A DNA stretch of 38,496 nt, taken from contig JACQZJ010000054.1 in the NCBI GenBank assembly GCA_016213895.1, positions 10,656 to 49,151 on the forward strand. The letters are read 5' to 3'. A program made the translations under genes and the position numbers. Positions 7,521-14,261 of this stretch are shown here, in pieces (positions within the stretch are counted from its first letter, which is position 1; each line of letters begins with the position of its first letter). The notes under the pieces were generated by a model, which worked only from the letters and a program-made list of their open reading frames with translations, did not search any database and was not told where the DNA came from. Source of the stretch: Planctomycetota bacterium. Its GTDB lineage: Bacteria > Planctomycetota > B15-G4 > JADJEK01.

Positions 7521-9484
7521 GAGTCCCTCCCGTGCTGCGGGCCTTGCGGCATCCTACGCAGGCGCACGCCTTCGTCGTAGTAGTCGCAGCCCTCGCCGTG
7601 GTCGGTGAGACGCGGCCGGATGAGCGCGTTCACGCAGCGCCCGAGCTGCAGCGAGCGCGCGCGCGGCGCGAGCACCGTGTCGCGGCGGAAGTCCGCGTCG
7701 TGGCGCACGACCACGCGCAGGGCGGCGCCGCGGCTCTCGAGCAGCGCCTCGCCGCCGTCCGGGACGCCGGCAGCCGCATCCGGATGCACCGTGGCGGTGA
7801 GCGGCCCTTCTTCCCCTTCTTCCGCCGCGGTGAGCTGCGAGGTCTGCCAGCGCCGGCTCGAGACCGAGCAGAGGAGCAGCGGAAACTCCGGGTCGCTGGG
7901 CGGCGGCGCGCGATGCTCGGTGAGGAAGCGGAACTTGCAGGATGGCGTGGCGAAGCGCCGGCCGGCGAAGGCGACCGCGGGCGCACGCGGATCGAGGCGC
8001 GCGCGCTCGAGCAGGTCGGCGCGGCCGATGCCGTCTTCCTTCAGCCGCGCGAGCAGCCGCTCGCACCACTCCTCGGGCGTGCCGGCCAGGCGCTCACCGA
8101 ACCCGAGGCGCGCGGCCAGCGCCTGGTAGATCTCGAGGTCGCTCAGCGTCCCCGCCAGCCTCTCGGCCACGGGCTGGCACGCGGAGACGTAGTGATGGCC
8201 GTAGGAGCCGACCAGGTCCGCTTCCTCGAGCATCATCGTGCATGGGAGCACGACGTGGGCTGCGCGCGCCGTGTCGGTCAGGAAGGGGTCGATCGCGACG
8301 ACGAACTCGCGCGAGGCGAGAGCCTGCGCCACGCCCGTCGAGTCAGGGAGCGTCGCCACGGGATTGCAGTTGTCGACGACCACGGCGCGGATGGGGGGGG
8401 CCTTGGCCGCGAGGATCTCCTGGCCAAGGAGCGGCATGAGCAGGCGGCGCGGCACCGCGGCAGCGAGGTCCTGGATGCACGAAAGGTCGAAGGGCCGGCG
8501 GCGCGGGGTCGTGAACCAGGCGCAGGCGCCCTCTCGGCCGATGTTGCCGGTGAGCGCATGCAGCGCGGTGATGGCGCGCACCTGCGTGGCGCCGTTTCCG
8601 CGCCGCTGCAGCCCCCAGCCGAGGATGGACGTCACGGGCGCGCGCTCCACCATGAAGCGGGCCAGGTCGAACGCCGCGCTCTCCTCGAGGTCCGCCTCGG
8701 CGCACCAGCCGGCCACGCTGCGCGAGCGCACCAGGGCCTGGAACTCCGCGAGGTTCTCGGAGTAGCGCGCCACGTCTCGATCCTGCAGTCCCTGATCGAG
8801 CACGGCGCGCGCCGCGCCGAGCGCCAGGGCCGCGTCGCCGCCCGGGCGCGGCTGCAGGAAGCGGTCGACCAGGCGGCGCGTCGCGTGCGGGAGCGGGTCG
8901 ATGAGCCAGAGGGCCGCGCCGCTCTTCCTTGCCTGCTGCAGGAGGGGCGCGGTGTGCGGACTGGAGGAGACCACGTTCCGGCCCCAGAGGAGCACGCCGC
9001 GTGCGCGGCAGAGGTCCTCGCGGCCGTTGGCGTCGCAGGCGCCGAGGTCCTCCATGTTGGCGAAGGAGCCCGCGCCGTCGCACACGTCGCCGCAGGTCTC
9101 GGTCGCGCCGCCGAACAGGCGGAAGAACAGGGTATTCAGGTTCTTGAGCATGCCGAGCGAGCCGCCCCCCTGGAGGTGCAGCACGGCCGCTGCTCCGGAC
9201 TCGTCGCGGATGCGGCGCAGGCGCTCCGCGATCAGGTCGAGCGCCTCGTCCCAGCCCATGGCGGCGAAGCGGCCGTTCTCCCGGCGCAGGGGCGTGTTCA
9301 GGCGCTCGGGAGAGGCGAGGCGGCCGAGATAGCGCTGGCCCACGCGAAAGCACAGGAAGCCGCGCGTGATCGGGTGCGCGGGGTCGCCGGAGAGCCGAAT
9401 CACGCGCCCACCCTCGACCGTCGCCATCAGGCCGCAGGCGTCGGGGCAATCTTGGGTGCAGGAAGTACGGATCGAGCGGGTCAT
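7517..9484 (-). CDS. Molybdopterin-dependent oxidoreductase (DMSO reductase family, formate dehydrogenase-like)
   Basis: A 655-residue catalytic subunit binding a bis-MGD molybdenum/tungsten cofactor and one 4Fe-4S cluster. The N terminus has CxxxCPDACG with Cys9, Cys13, Cys17 and Cys45 as cluster ligands. The middle contains 'TETCGDVCDGAGS', the region where the metal-ligand residue usually sits, followed by 'LLWGRNVVSSSPH' and 'GWGLQRRGNGA'. The C-terminal ~110 residues (from 'FPLLLCSVSSRRW') match a molydopterin dinucleotide-binding domain. There is no twin-Arg signal peptide, so it should be cytoplasmic. No electron-transfer subunit is next to it, which fits the stand-alone 'FdhF-like' group. 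ATG 9484 has GGAG five bases upstream. It is the first gene of the minus-strand run. Confidence 0.88.
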   Translation of the reverse strand: MTRSIRTSCTQDCPDACGLMATVEGGRVIRLSGDPAHPITRGFLCFRVGQRYLGRLASPERLNTPLRRENGRFAAMGWDEALDLIAERLRRIRDESGAAAVLHLQGGGSLGMLKNLNTLFFRLFGGATETCGDVCDGAGSFANMEDLGACDANGREDLCRARGVLLWGRNVVSSSPHTAPLLQQARKSGAALWLIDPLPHATRRLVDRFLQPRPGGDAALALGAARAVLDQGLQDRDVARYSENLAEFQALVRSRSVAGWCAEADLEESAAFDLARFMVERAPVTSILGWGLQRRGNGATQVRAITALHALTGNIGREGACAWFTTPRRRPFDLSCIQDLAAAVPRRLLMPLLGQEILAAKAPPIRAVVVDNCNPVATLPDSTGVAQALASREFVVAIDPFLTDTARAAHVVLPCTMMLEEADLVGSYGHHYVSACQPVAERLAGTLSDLEIYQALAARLGFGERLAGTPEEWCERLLARLKEDGIGRADLLERARLDPRAPAVAFAGRRFATPSCKFRFLTEHRAPPPSDPEFPLLLCSVSSRRWQTSQLTAAEEGEEGPLTATVHPDAAAGVPDGGEALLESRGAALRVVVRHDADFRRDTVLAPRARSLQLGRCVNALIRPRLTDHGEGCDYYDEGVRLRRMPQGPQHGRDS

Positions 9485-9814
9485 GCGGTCTCCGGGTGCG
9501 GGGCGGTTCGGGCGCGGTCAAGATAGCAGCTTCGCTCGATTGAGCGGTGGCTTGAGCGAATGCGCACGGCCGCGGGCGTCCGGCGCCGGGCCCCCGAGAC
9601 GCAAACCGGACCGGCCGGGCGGACGCTTCGCGGCCTGAAACCGGCCTTTCCGGGCGCCAGGGCCTCCTTGCACGCGGGAGCGCGTCGAGGCGCGCGTTCG
9701 GGAAGGCGGATTGCTAGGTATGTTGCGGCCTTTCCGAATCGTGCCTGGCCCGCGCTCGCGGACCCCTGCAGAGGCGTCCGTCGCTGCGCGTCTCCTGGAC
9801 CGCTGGAGAACCGC
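9485..9814. other. Divergent intergenic region, molybdopterin oxidoreductase / HEAT protein
   Basis: A 330-base gap between divergent starts. I see no convincing gene. It holds an inverted repeat near the oxidoreductase start (listed separately), an 11-base direct repeat CGGCCTTTCCG at 9642-9652 and 9726-9736, and an A/T-richer patch around 9709-9725 (GATTGCTAGGTATGTTG) that could hold a promoter for the HEAT gene. The upstream extension of the HEAT frame through this gap has shadow-like composition (very Arg/Ala/Pro-rich) and is not counted as coding. Confidence 0.5.
9531..9560. promoter_or_regulatory. Inverted repeat, possible operator upstream of the molybdopterin oxidoreductase operon
   Basis: TTCGCTC (9531-9537) and GAGCGAA (9554-9560) form a perfect 7-bp inverted repeat. 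An extra GAGCG at 9542-9546 pairs with the first arm through a GATT spacer. It lies 47-76 bases before the start codon at 9484. Spacing suits a transcription-factor site, but no regulator is encoded nearby and the match may be chance. Confidence 0.3.
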
Positions 9815-11704
9815 ATGAAATCGATTCTGGCTGGCGCCGCCGTGCTCGGAGCGGTGTTGGCGCTGGCCGGCGACCTCGAGGCGCACGGCGGCATGTACCG
9901 CGGGCCCGGGCCCTCGATCGGGCCGCCAGGGACCGGCGGCGGCCCGGTCACGCCCGGCGGGGGCGGACCCACTACACCCGGCGGCGGGGGAGGGCCGGCC
10001 ACGGGCGCGGGGGGCGGGGCGTTCACCGGCGGGCGAAGGGCGGTCGGGCCGGACTACTCCGGCTGGGAGACATGGTGGAACTTCAACAAGCACGCCTACC
10101 TGAACCTGCGCGCAAGGCTCGGGTCGAGGTACAGCATCACCGGCCTCGGCCGGGACGGCGTCGCGGCCGAGATCCTGCCCGCGGGCGAGTCGCCGCGGCC
10201 GTCGTTCAGCGAGCTGGAGCAGGAGGTGCTCCCGGTCCTGCGCGCGCTGCTCTCCGAGGATGACCCGGACATCGTCGATTCGGCGGTCCTTGCCCTGGCG
10301 CGCGTCACGCCCGCGAGCCGGGCCAGCCTGGTCTTCGACGACATCGTCGGGGCGCTGCAGCACCCCGAGCGCTCGGTAAAGCAGGCGGCGATCCTGGGCC
10401 TGGGCGTGCTCGGCCACGGCCTCGCGGTCCCGCTGCTGATCGAGATCCTGCAGGACAGCCGCGAGGGCCGGCGCCTGCTCAGGCTCACGCAGGAAGTGGA
10501 TGAGATCCAGCGCGCCATGGCGGCCGTGGCGCTGGGCTACCTTTCCGATGCGCGCGCCCTGCCCGCGCTCCAGGACGCGTTCGCGCGCTCGACCGACGCG
10601 AAGGTCGACCTCAAGGCGTCGTGCATCCTGGCGCTTGGGCTCTACCAGGAGGCGCGCTTCGAGATCCTGCCCTTCCTGCTCGAGGAGCTGGAGAACACGC
10701 GCAGCGCGGACGTGATCCGCGCCCAGATCCCGATCGCGATCGCGCGGCACGGGGAAGCCGCCCGCCCCGCGCTGCCGCTCCTGCTGCGGACGGCGCAGAG
10801 CAGGAAGACCCCCGCCTTCGTGCGCCAGTCCTGCGTCGTCGCCCTGGGGCGCCTGGCCGTGCCCGAGGACGCCGAGGTCATCGAGGCGCTCCGCGAGTGC
10901 GCCGAGAAGACGGACGATCAGGTGACCTGGCACTTCGCCTTCATCGCGCTCGGCGAGATCGGAGCACGCGCCGCGGCGGACCCGGCGCGCCACGCGCAGG
11001 TGCTGGACGAGGTCGGCAAATTCCTGCTGCGCCACCTCGTCCGGCCGCGCAACACCTCGCAGCTCCCGTGGTCGGCCACGGCCTGCGCCCTGGTCGGCAG
11101 GTCCTGCGCGGAGGGTTCCGAGGCGCGCAAGCTGTTCGCGGACAAGCTCGGCGACGTCTGGAGCGAGACCAGGAACCCCAGCCAGCGCGCGGCGCTGGCC
11201 ATCGCCCTCGGGCTCCTGGAGGCCAGGTCCATGGGGCCGGCGCTGCTCGCGGAGCTCTCGGACTCGGGCGACCTCGGCGTCAAGGGCGCGCTGGCCGAGG
11301 CGCTCGGCCTCATGGGTTTCGAGCAGGGCGCGCCGGAGCTGAAGCGCCTGCTCGCCGAGGTCAACGACGCGGACTACCGCGTGCAGCTCGCCACCGGCCT
11401 CGGCCTGCTCGGCGACCTCGAGGTCTCGGGCCTGCTCGTCAAGGAGCTGGAGTCCGCGCGCACCCTCTGGGTGACGTCGTCGGTGGCGAAGGCGCTCGGC
11501 AACGTGGGCGATCGCTCCGCGCTCCCGCCGCTCCTCGATCTGCTGAAGAAGAAGAGGCGCCCGGGGCTGGCGCGCGCGTTCGGGGCCGTGGCCCTCGGCC
11601 TGATCGGCGAGAAGCTCGCCTTGCCCTGGAACGCACGCGTGACCGTCGGCTCGAACTACATCGCCGCGTATCACACGCAGTCCGAGATCATGGACATCTT
11701 GTAG
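9815..11704 (+). CDS. Secreted HEAT-repeat protein with Gly/Pro-rich linker
   Basis: A 629-residue protein. Start ATG 9815 is supported by TGGAGAA upstream and by the signal peptide that follows (AGAAVLGAVLALAGDLEAHG). Residues about 27-75 are a Gly/Pro-rich linker (GPPGTGGGPVTPGGGG and similar). A Trp-rich block 'WETWWNFNKHAYLNLR' (about residues 90-105) precedes roughly ten alpha-helical HEAT/PBS-like repeats (for example 'AAILGLGVLGHGLAVPLL', 'AMAAVALGYLSDARALPAL', 'AKALGNVGDRSALPPLL'). HEAT solenoids bind proteins; no enzyme motif is visible. I recall the Trp block preceding HEAT repeats in planctomycetal proteins, which supports but does not prove lineage. It converges on the PDZ-peptidase gene across a long inverted repeat. 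Confidence 0.85.
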   Translation: MKSILAGAAVLGAVLALAGDLEAHGGMYRGPGPSIGPPGTGGGPVTPGGGGPTTPGGGGGPATGAGGGAFTGGRRAVGPDYSGWETWWNFNKHAYLNLRARLGSRYSITGLGRDGVAAEILPAGESPRPSFSELEQEVLPVLRALLSEDDPDIVDSAVLALARVTPASRASLVFDDIVGALQHPERSVKQAAILGLGVLGHGLAVPLLIEILQDSREGRRLLRLTQEVDEIQRAMAAVALGYLSDARALPALQDAFARSTDAKVDLKASCILALGLYQEARFEILPFLLEELENTRSADVIRAQIPIAIARHGEAARPALPLLLRTAQSRKTPAFVRQSCVVALGRLAVPEDAEVIEALRECAEKTDDQVTWHFAFIALGEIGARAAADPARHAQVLDEVGKFLLRHLVRPRNTSQLPWSATACALVGRSCAEGSEARKLFADKLGDVWSETRNPSQRAALAIALGLLEARSMGPALLAELSDSGDLGVKGALAEALGLMGFEQGAPELKRLLAEVNDADYRVQLATGLGLLGDLEVSGLLVKELESARTLWVTSSVAKALGNVGDRSALPPLLDLLKKKRRPGLARAFGAVALGLIGEKLALPWNARVTVGSNYIAAYHTQSEIMDIL

Positions 11705-11711
11705 GAGGGAG

Positions 11712-11818
11712 GCGCGGCCGAGGCTGGAGCGGGTCCTTCAGGTTCACTGTCAATCGCCCGTACGCGGTGGGGCTGCGGGCGAGGAGCCTGAAGTACCCGC
11801 TCCGGCCTCGGCCGCGCG
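11712..11818. repeat. Long imperfect inverted repeat between convergent genes (bidirectional terminator candidate)
   Basis: Bases 11712-11743 and 11787-11818 are about 32-base inverted arms with about three mismatches; shared cores are GCGCGGCCGAGG with CCTCGGCCGCGC, and GGAGCGGGT with ACCCGCTCC. An inner 7-bp stem TCGCCCG (11754-11760) with CGGGCGA (11776-11782) sits inside. The structure fills the 119-base gap between the HEAT stop (11704) and the M28-PDZ stop (11824). Being symmetric, it could terminate transcription from both sides; no T-run follows. It is longer than a usual terminator stem. Confidence 0.75.
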
Positions 11819-11823
11819 CCCGC

Positions 11824-13566
11824 TCACTCCGCGAAGGCGGCTTTCAGCACCACGCTCTCCCCCTGCCTCCGCACCTCGATCTCGAAGGGCTCCGCGGCAG
11901 CGAGCGCGTTCAGTGCGTCCCGCAGGTCGCGGGAGCCGGCGATCGGCGCCGCGCCGACGCGCACGATCACGTCCCCGGTCTGGAGCCCGGCGCGCGCCGC
12001 CACGGAGCCGGCGCTCACCGCGCTGACCGCGACGCCGCCGCCGGACGCGTCCGCGGCGGGGACGAAGCCGAGCCGCCGGCCGCGGGCGGAAGATGAGCCC
12101 ACGCCCAGCCCGGGCGTGGTGTAGGCCGGCCGCGCGTCCCCGTTCGCGACCGCGAGCAGCACGGCGAGCGCCGTCCGGGCCACGCGCGCCGCCTTGTCCG
12201 AGTCGATGCGCCCGGCGTCGTCCGTGGGCGCGTGCAGGTCGGCGTGCATGCCGGTGAAGAGGAAGAGCGTCGGCACCTCGTTCTGCACGAAGGGCAGCGA
12301 GTCGCTTGCAGCCAGGAGGAACGCCAGCCCGGCCTTGGGAGCCAGGCCGTGCCGTGCAGCCGCTTCCTCCGCCAGGAGCAGCAGGTCGTCGCTCGCGTGC
12401 ACGACCTCGACCAGGCGCGCGTCGTTGCGGCTGATCATGTCCAGGTTGATGCACGCGGCGATCTGCTCGAGCGGGACCGGCGGGTCCCTGGCGAAGGCCT
12501 GGGAGCCGATGAGCCCGCGCTCCTCGGCCCCCCAGGCGGCGAAGATGACCGAGCGCCGCGGCGCACGCGGCAGCGAGGCCAGGGCGCCGGCCAGCTCGAG
12601 CACTCCTGCCACCCCCGAGGCGTTGTCGTCCGCGCCGTTGTAGATCTTGCCGAGGTCATTCCTGCCCACGTGGTCGTAGTGCGCCCCGACGAGCACGTAC
12701 TCGTTCCTGAGGATGGGGTCGGACCCTTCCAGCACGCCCACGACGTTGGCCGACACGCTCGCTCCCTCGCGGGCGACGGCGACGGCGATCTCTCCTCCCT
12801 GCTCCGCGGCTTCGACCAGAGAGGCGGCGAGCGCGGAGGCGGCGCGCAGCGCCGGGATCGCTTCTCCCGGCCCGCCTGCCGCCGCCAGGGTCTCGAGCGT
12901 CGCGCCGGCCGCGACCGAACCTTCCTCGTCCCCGGCGGTCGCAGCGCCGCTCGAACGGCGTCCGTCCCCGCGTCTCCTGCCGAAGCGCGGCTCGCTCGAC
13001 ACGAACACCACGGCGAGCGCGCCGCGCCGCGCCAGGTCTTCCGCCAGCGCGCGATCCTCGTCCTCGCCGCCCTGCTCGGCGGCGACGACCACGCGGCCGC
13101 CGGGAGCAGCGGTCGCGAGCGCTGCCTGGCCCTGCGCCTCGCCACAGCCCGAGAACTCCCTGGCCGCGACCTGTTCCCCCTCCCGCTGGATGCGGCCGCC
13201 GCAGGAGAGGACGCAGCGCATGCGCGTGGCGCCGCGGCCGATGTCGAAGGGCATCTGCCAGGAGGCGCAGAGCGGCCGCAGTCCCAGCAGCTCGAACTGC
13301 GTTTCGATGTAGAGGGCGGCGAGCTCCGCGCCGCGCTTGCCGGAGTCGCGGCCTTCGAGGAGGTCGGAGGCGAGGAACTCCACGTGCGCCTGGATCTCGC
13401 GCGCCGTGACCGTCGCGGCGGCATCCTGGGCGCGCGCGCTCCCGGGTGCGGCGAGCGCGGCGAGCGCGGCGGCCGCGAGCAGCGCGGGCAGGAGCGCGAA
13501 GCCCGAGCCGGCCGTGTGGCGCGCCGCGACCTTGCGCCGCGCGCGCTTTGATGCTGCGGGATCCAT
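11824..13566 (-). CDS. Secreted M28 peptidase with PA-like insert and C-terminal PDZ domain
   Basis: A 580-residue exported aminopeptidase-like enzyme. The N terminus has basic residues and then a hydrophobic core (FALLPALLAAAALAALAA) with an ARA-QD cleavage site. Zinc-site motifs are complete: VGAHYDHVG, NGADDNASG, WGAEERGLIGS, 'INLDMISRND' and the late His in 'HADLHAPTDDAG'. Residues between about 120 and 280 look like an inserted PA domain (hydrophobic 'GRVVVAAEQGG', 'GALAVVFVSS'). The last ~90 residues ('VSAGSVAARAGLQTGDVIVRVG') are a PDZ domain. M28-PA-PDZ is a known arrangement in secreted bacterial peptidases; the PDZ probably binds substrate C termini. The start could also be internal, but the signal peptide fits this ATG. 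Transcribed away from the Nudix gene. Confidence 0.88.
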   Translation of the reverse strand: MDPAASKRARRKVAARHTAGSGFALLPALLAAAALAALAAPGSARAQDAAATVTAREIQAHVEFLASDLLEGRDSGKRGAELAALYIETQFELLGLRPLCASWQMPFDIGRGATRMRCVLSCGGRIQREGEQVAAREFSGCGEAQGQAALATAAPGGRVVVAAEQGGEDEDRALAEDLARRGALAVVFVSSEPRFGRRRGDGRRSSGAATAGDEEGSVAAGATLETLAAAGGPGEAIPALRAASALAASLVEAAEQGGEIAVAVAREGASVSANVVGVLEGSDPILRNEYVLVGAHYDHVGRNDLGKIYNGADDNASGVAGVLELAGALASLPRAPRRSVIFAAWGAEERGLIGSQAFARDPPVPLEQIAACINLDMISRNDARLVEVVHASDDLLLLAEEAAARHGLAPKAGLAFLLAASDSLPFVQNEVPTLFLFTGMHADLHAPTDDAGRIDSDKAARVARTALAVLLAVANGDARPAYTTPGLGVGSSSARGRRLGFVPAADASGGGVAVSAVSAGSVAARAGLQTGDVIVRVGAAPIAGSRDLRDALNALAAAEPFEIEVRRQGESVVLKAAFAE

Positions 13567-13750
13567 GTGTCCTCCATGGCGAGCGGAGCGCCTGTCCGGA
13601 GCGTACTCCGGCGGCCGCTTCGCCGCTGCAACGCAACGAGCGAATACAGAAGCACGTCCGGAAAGTCGAAATGTTGGGCACGGATGGCTATCGGACCCTG
13701 CCAGGACGGCAGAGGATCCGGAACGGACGTTGCGCTTCCCGAGGTGCGCC

Positions 13751-14176
13751 GTGACGGCTCTCTACCCGACCCATCAGGTCGTGGTCTACGTCTTCCGGCG
13801 CTCGCTGGAGGGGCCGAGATACCTCGTCGTGCGCAGGCGCCAGGAGCATGAAGGGCTCTGGCGGCCGGTCGTGGGCACGGTGCGGCCGGAGGAAGTGCTC
13901 GAGAGCGCGGCCTTGCGCGAGGTCCGGGACGAGACGGGTATCATCAACCCCAGGTCTCTGATAGACTTCGGTTTCCGGCATCTGGAGCGGATCGGCGATT
14001 TCGATCTCGTGGGCTGGGGCCTGGGCTATGACGTCGGGCCGAGCGAGCCGCGGGTGCGCCTCGGCGCCGAGTACGGCGACTACCGCTGGCTGTGCGTCGA
14101 GGAGGCCTACCGGACCATCGAGTTCGACACCTTGTCCGAGGCGGTGCTGAAGCTCCACCTCCGCCTGGTCGGCTGA
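13751..14176 (+). CDS. Nudix hydrolase
   Basis: A 141-residue hydrolase of nucleoside-diphosphate-linked compounds. Start GTG 13751 is chosen because GAGG lies at 13741-13744 with a six-base spacer and the fold begins immediately (QVVVYVFRRS). The Nudix box spans residues 42-64: G-TVRPE-E-x7-REVRDETGI, with Asp in place of the first Glu of the usual REUxEE; the remaining Mg-binding Glu residues are present. A basic 'LVVRRRQEHEGLWRPV' precedes it. Similar proteins include dihydroneopterin-triphosphate and diadenosine-polyphosphate hydrolases, but the substrate cannot be assigned. It stands between the divergent M28-PDZ gene and the GspK-like gene, 85 nt before the latter. Confidence 0.85.
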   Translation: MTALYPTHQVVVYVFRRSLEGPRYLVVRRRQEHEGLWRPVVGTVRPEEVLESAALREVRDETGIINPRSLIDFGFRHLERIGDFDLVGWGLGYDVGPSEPRVRLGAEYGDYRWLCVEEAYRTIEFDTLSEAVLKLHLRLVG

Positions 14177-14261
14177 TCCGCTCGCGCAGGACGGGAAGGC
14201 AACGTCCCGTCGCACGTCCAATGCAGAGCGTCCGTGATTCCGTTGCGAGATGGGAGCCCAC

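Noticed and set aside
9642-9736. 11-base direct repeat CGGCCTTTCCG in the HEAT upstream region
   Set aside because: Only two copies 84 bases apart in very GC-rich sequence; not enough to call a regulatory site.
9560-9814. N-terminal extension of the HEAT protein by 85 residues
   Set aside because: The extension is Arg/Pro-rich and would bury the signal peptide; ATG 9815 has a Shine-Dalgarno and begins the signal peptide.
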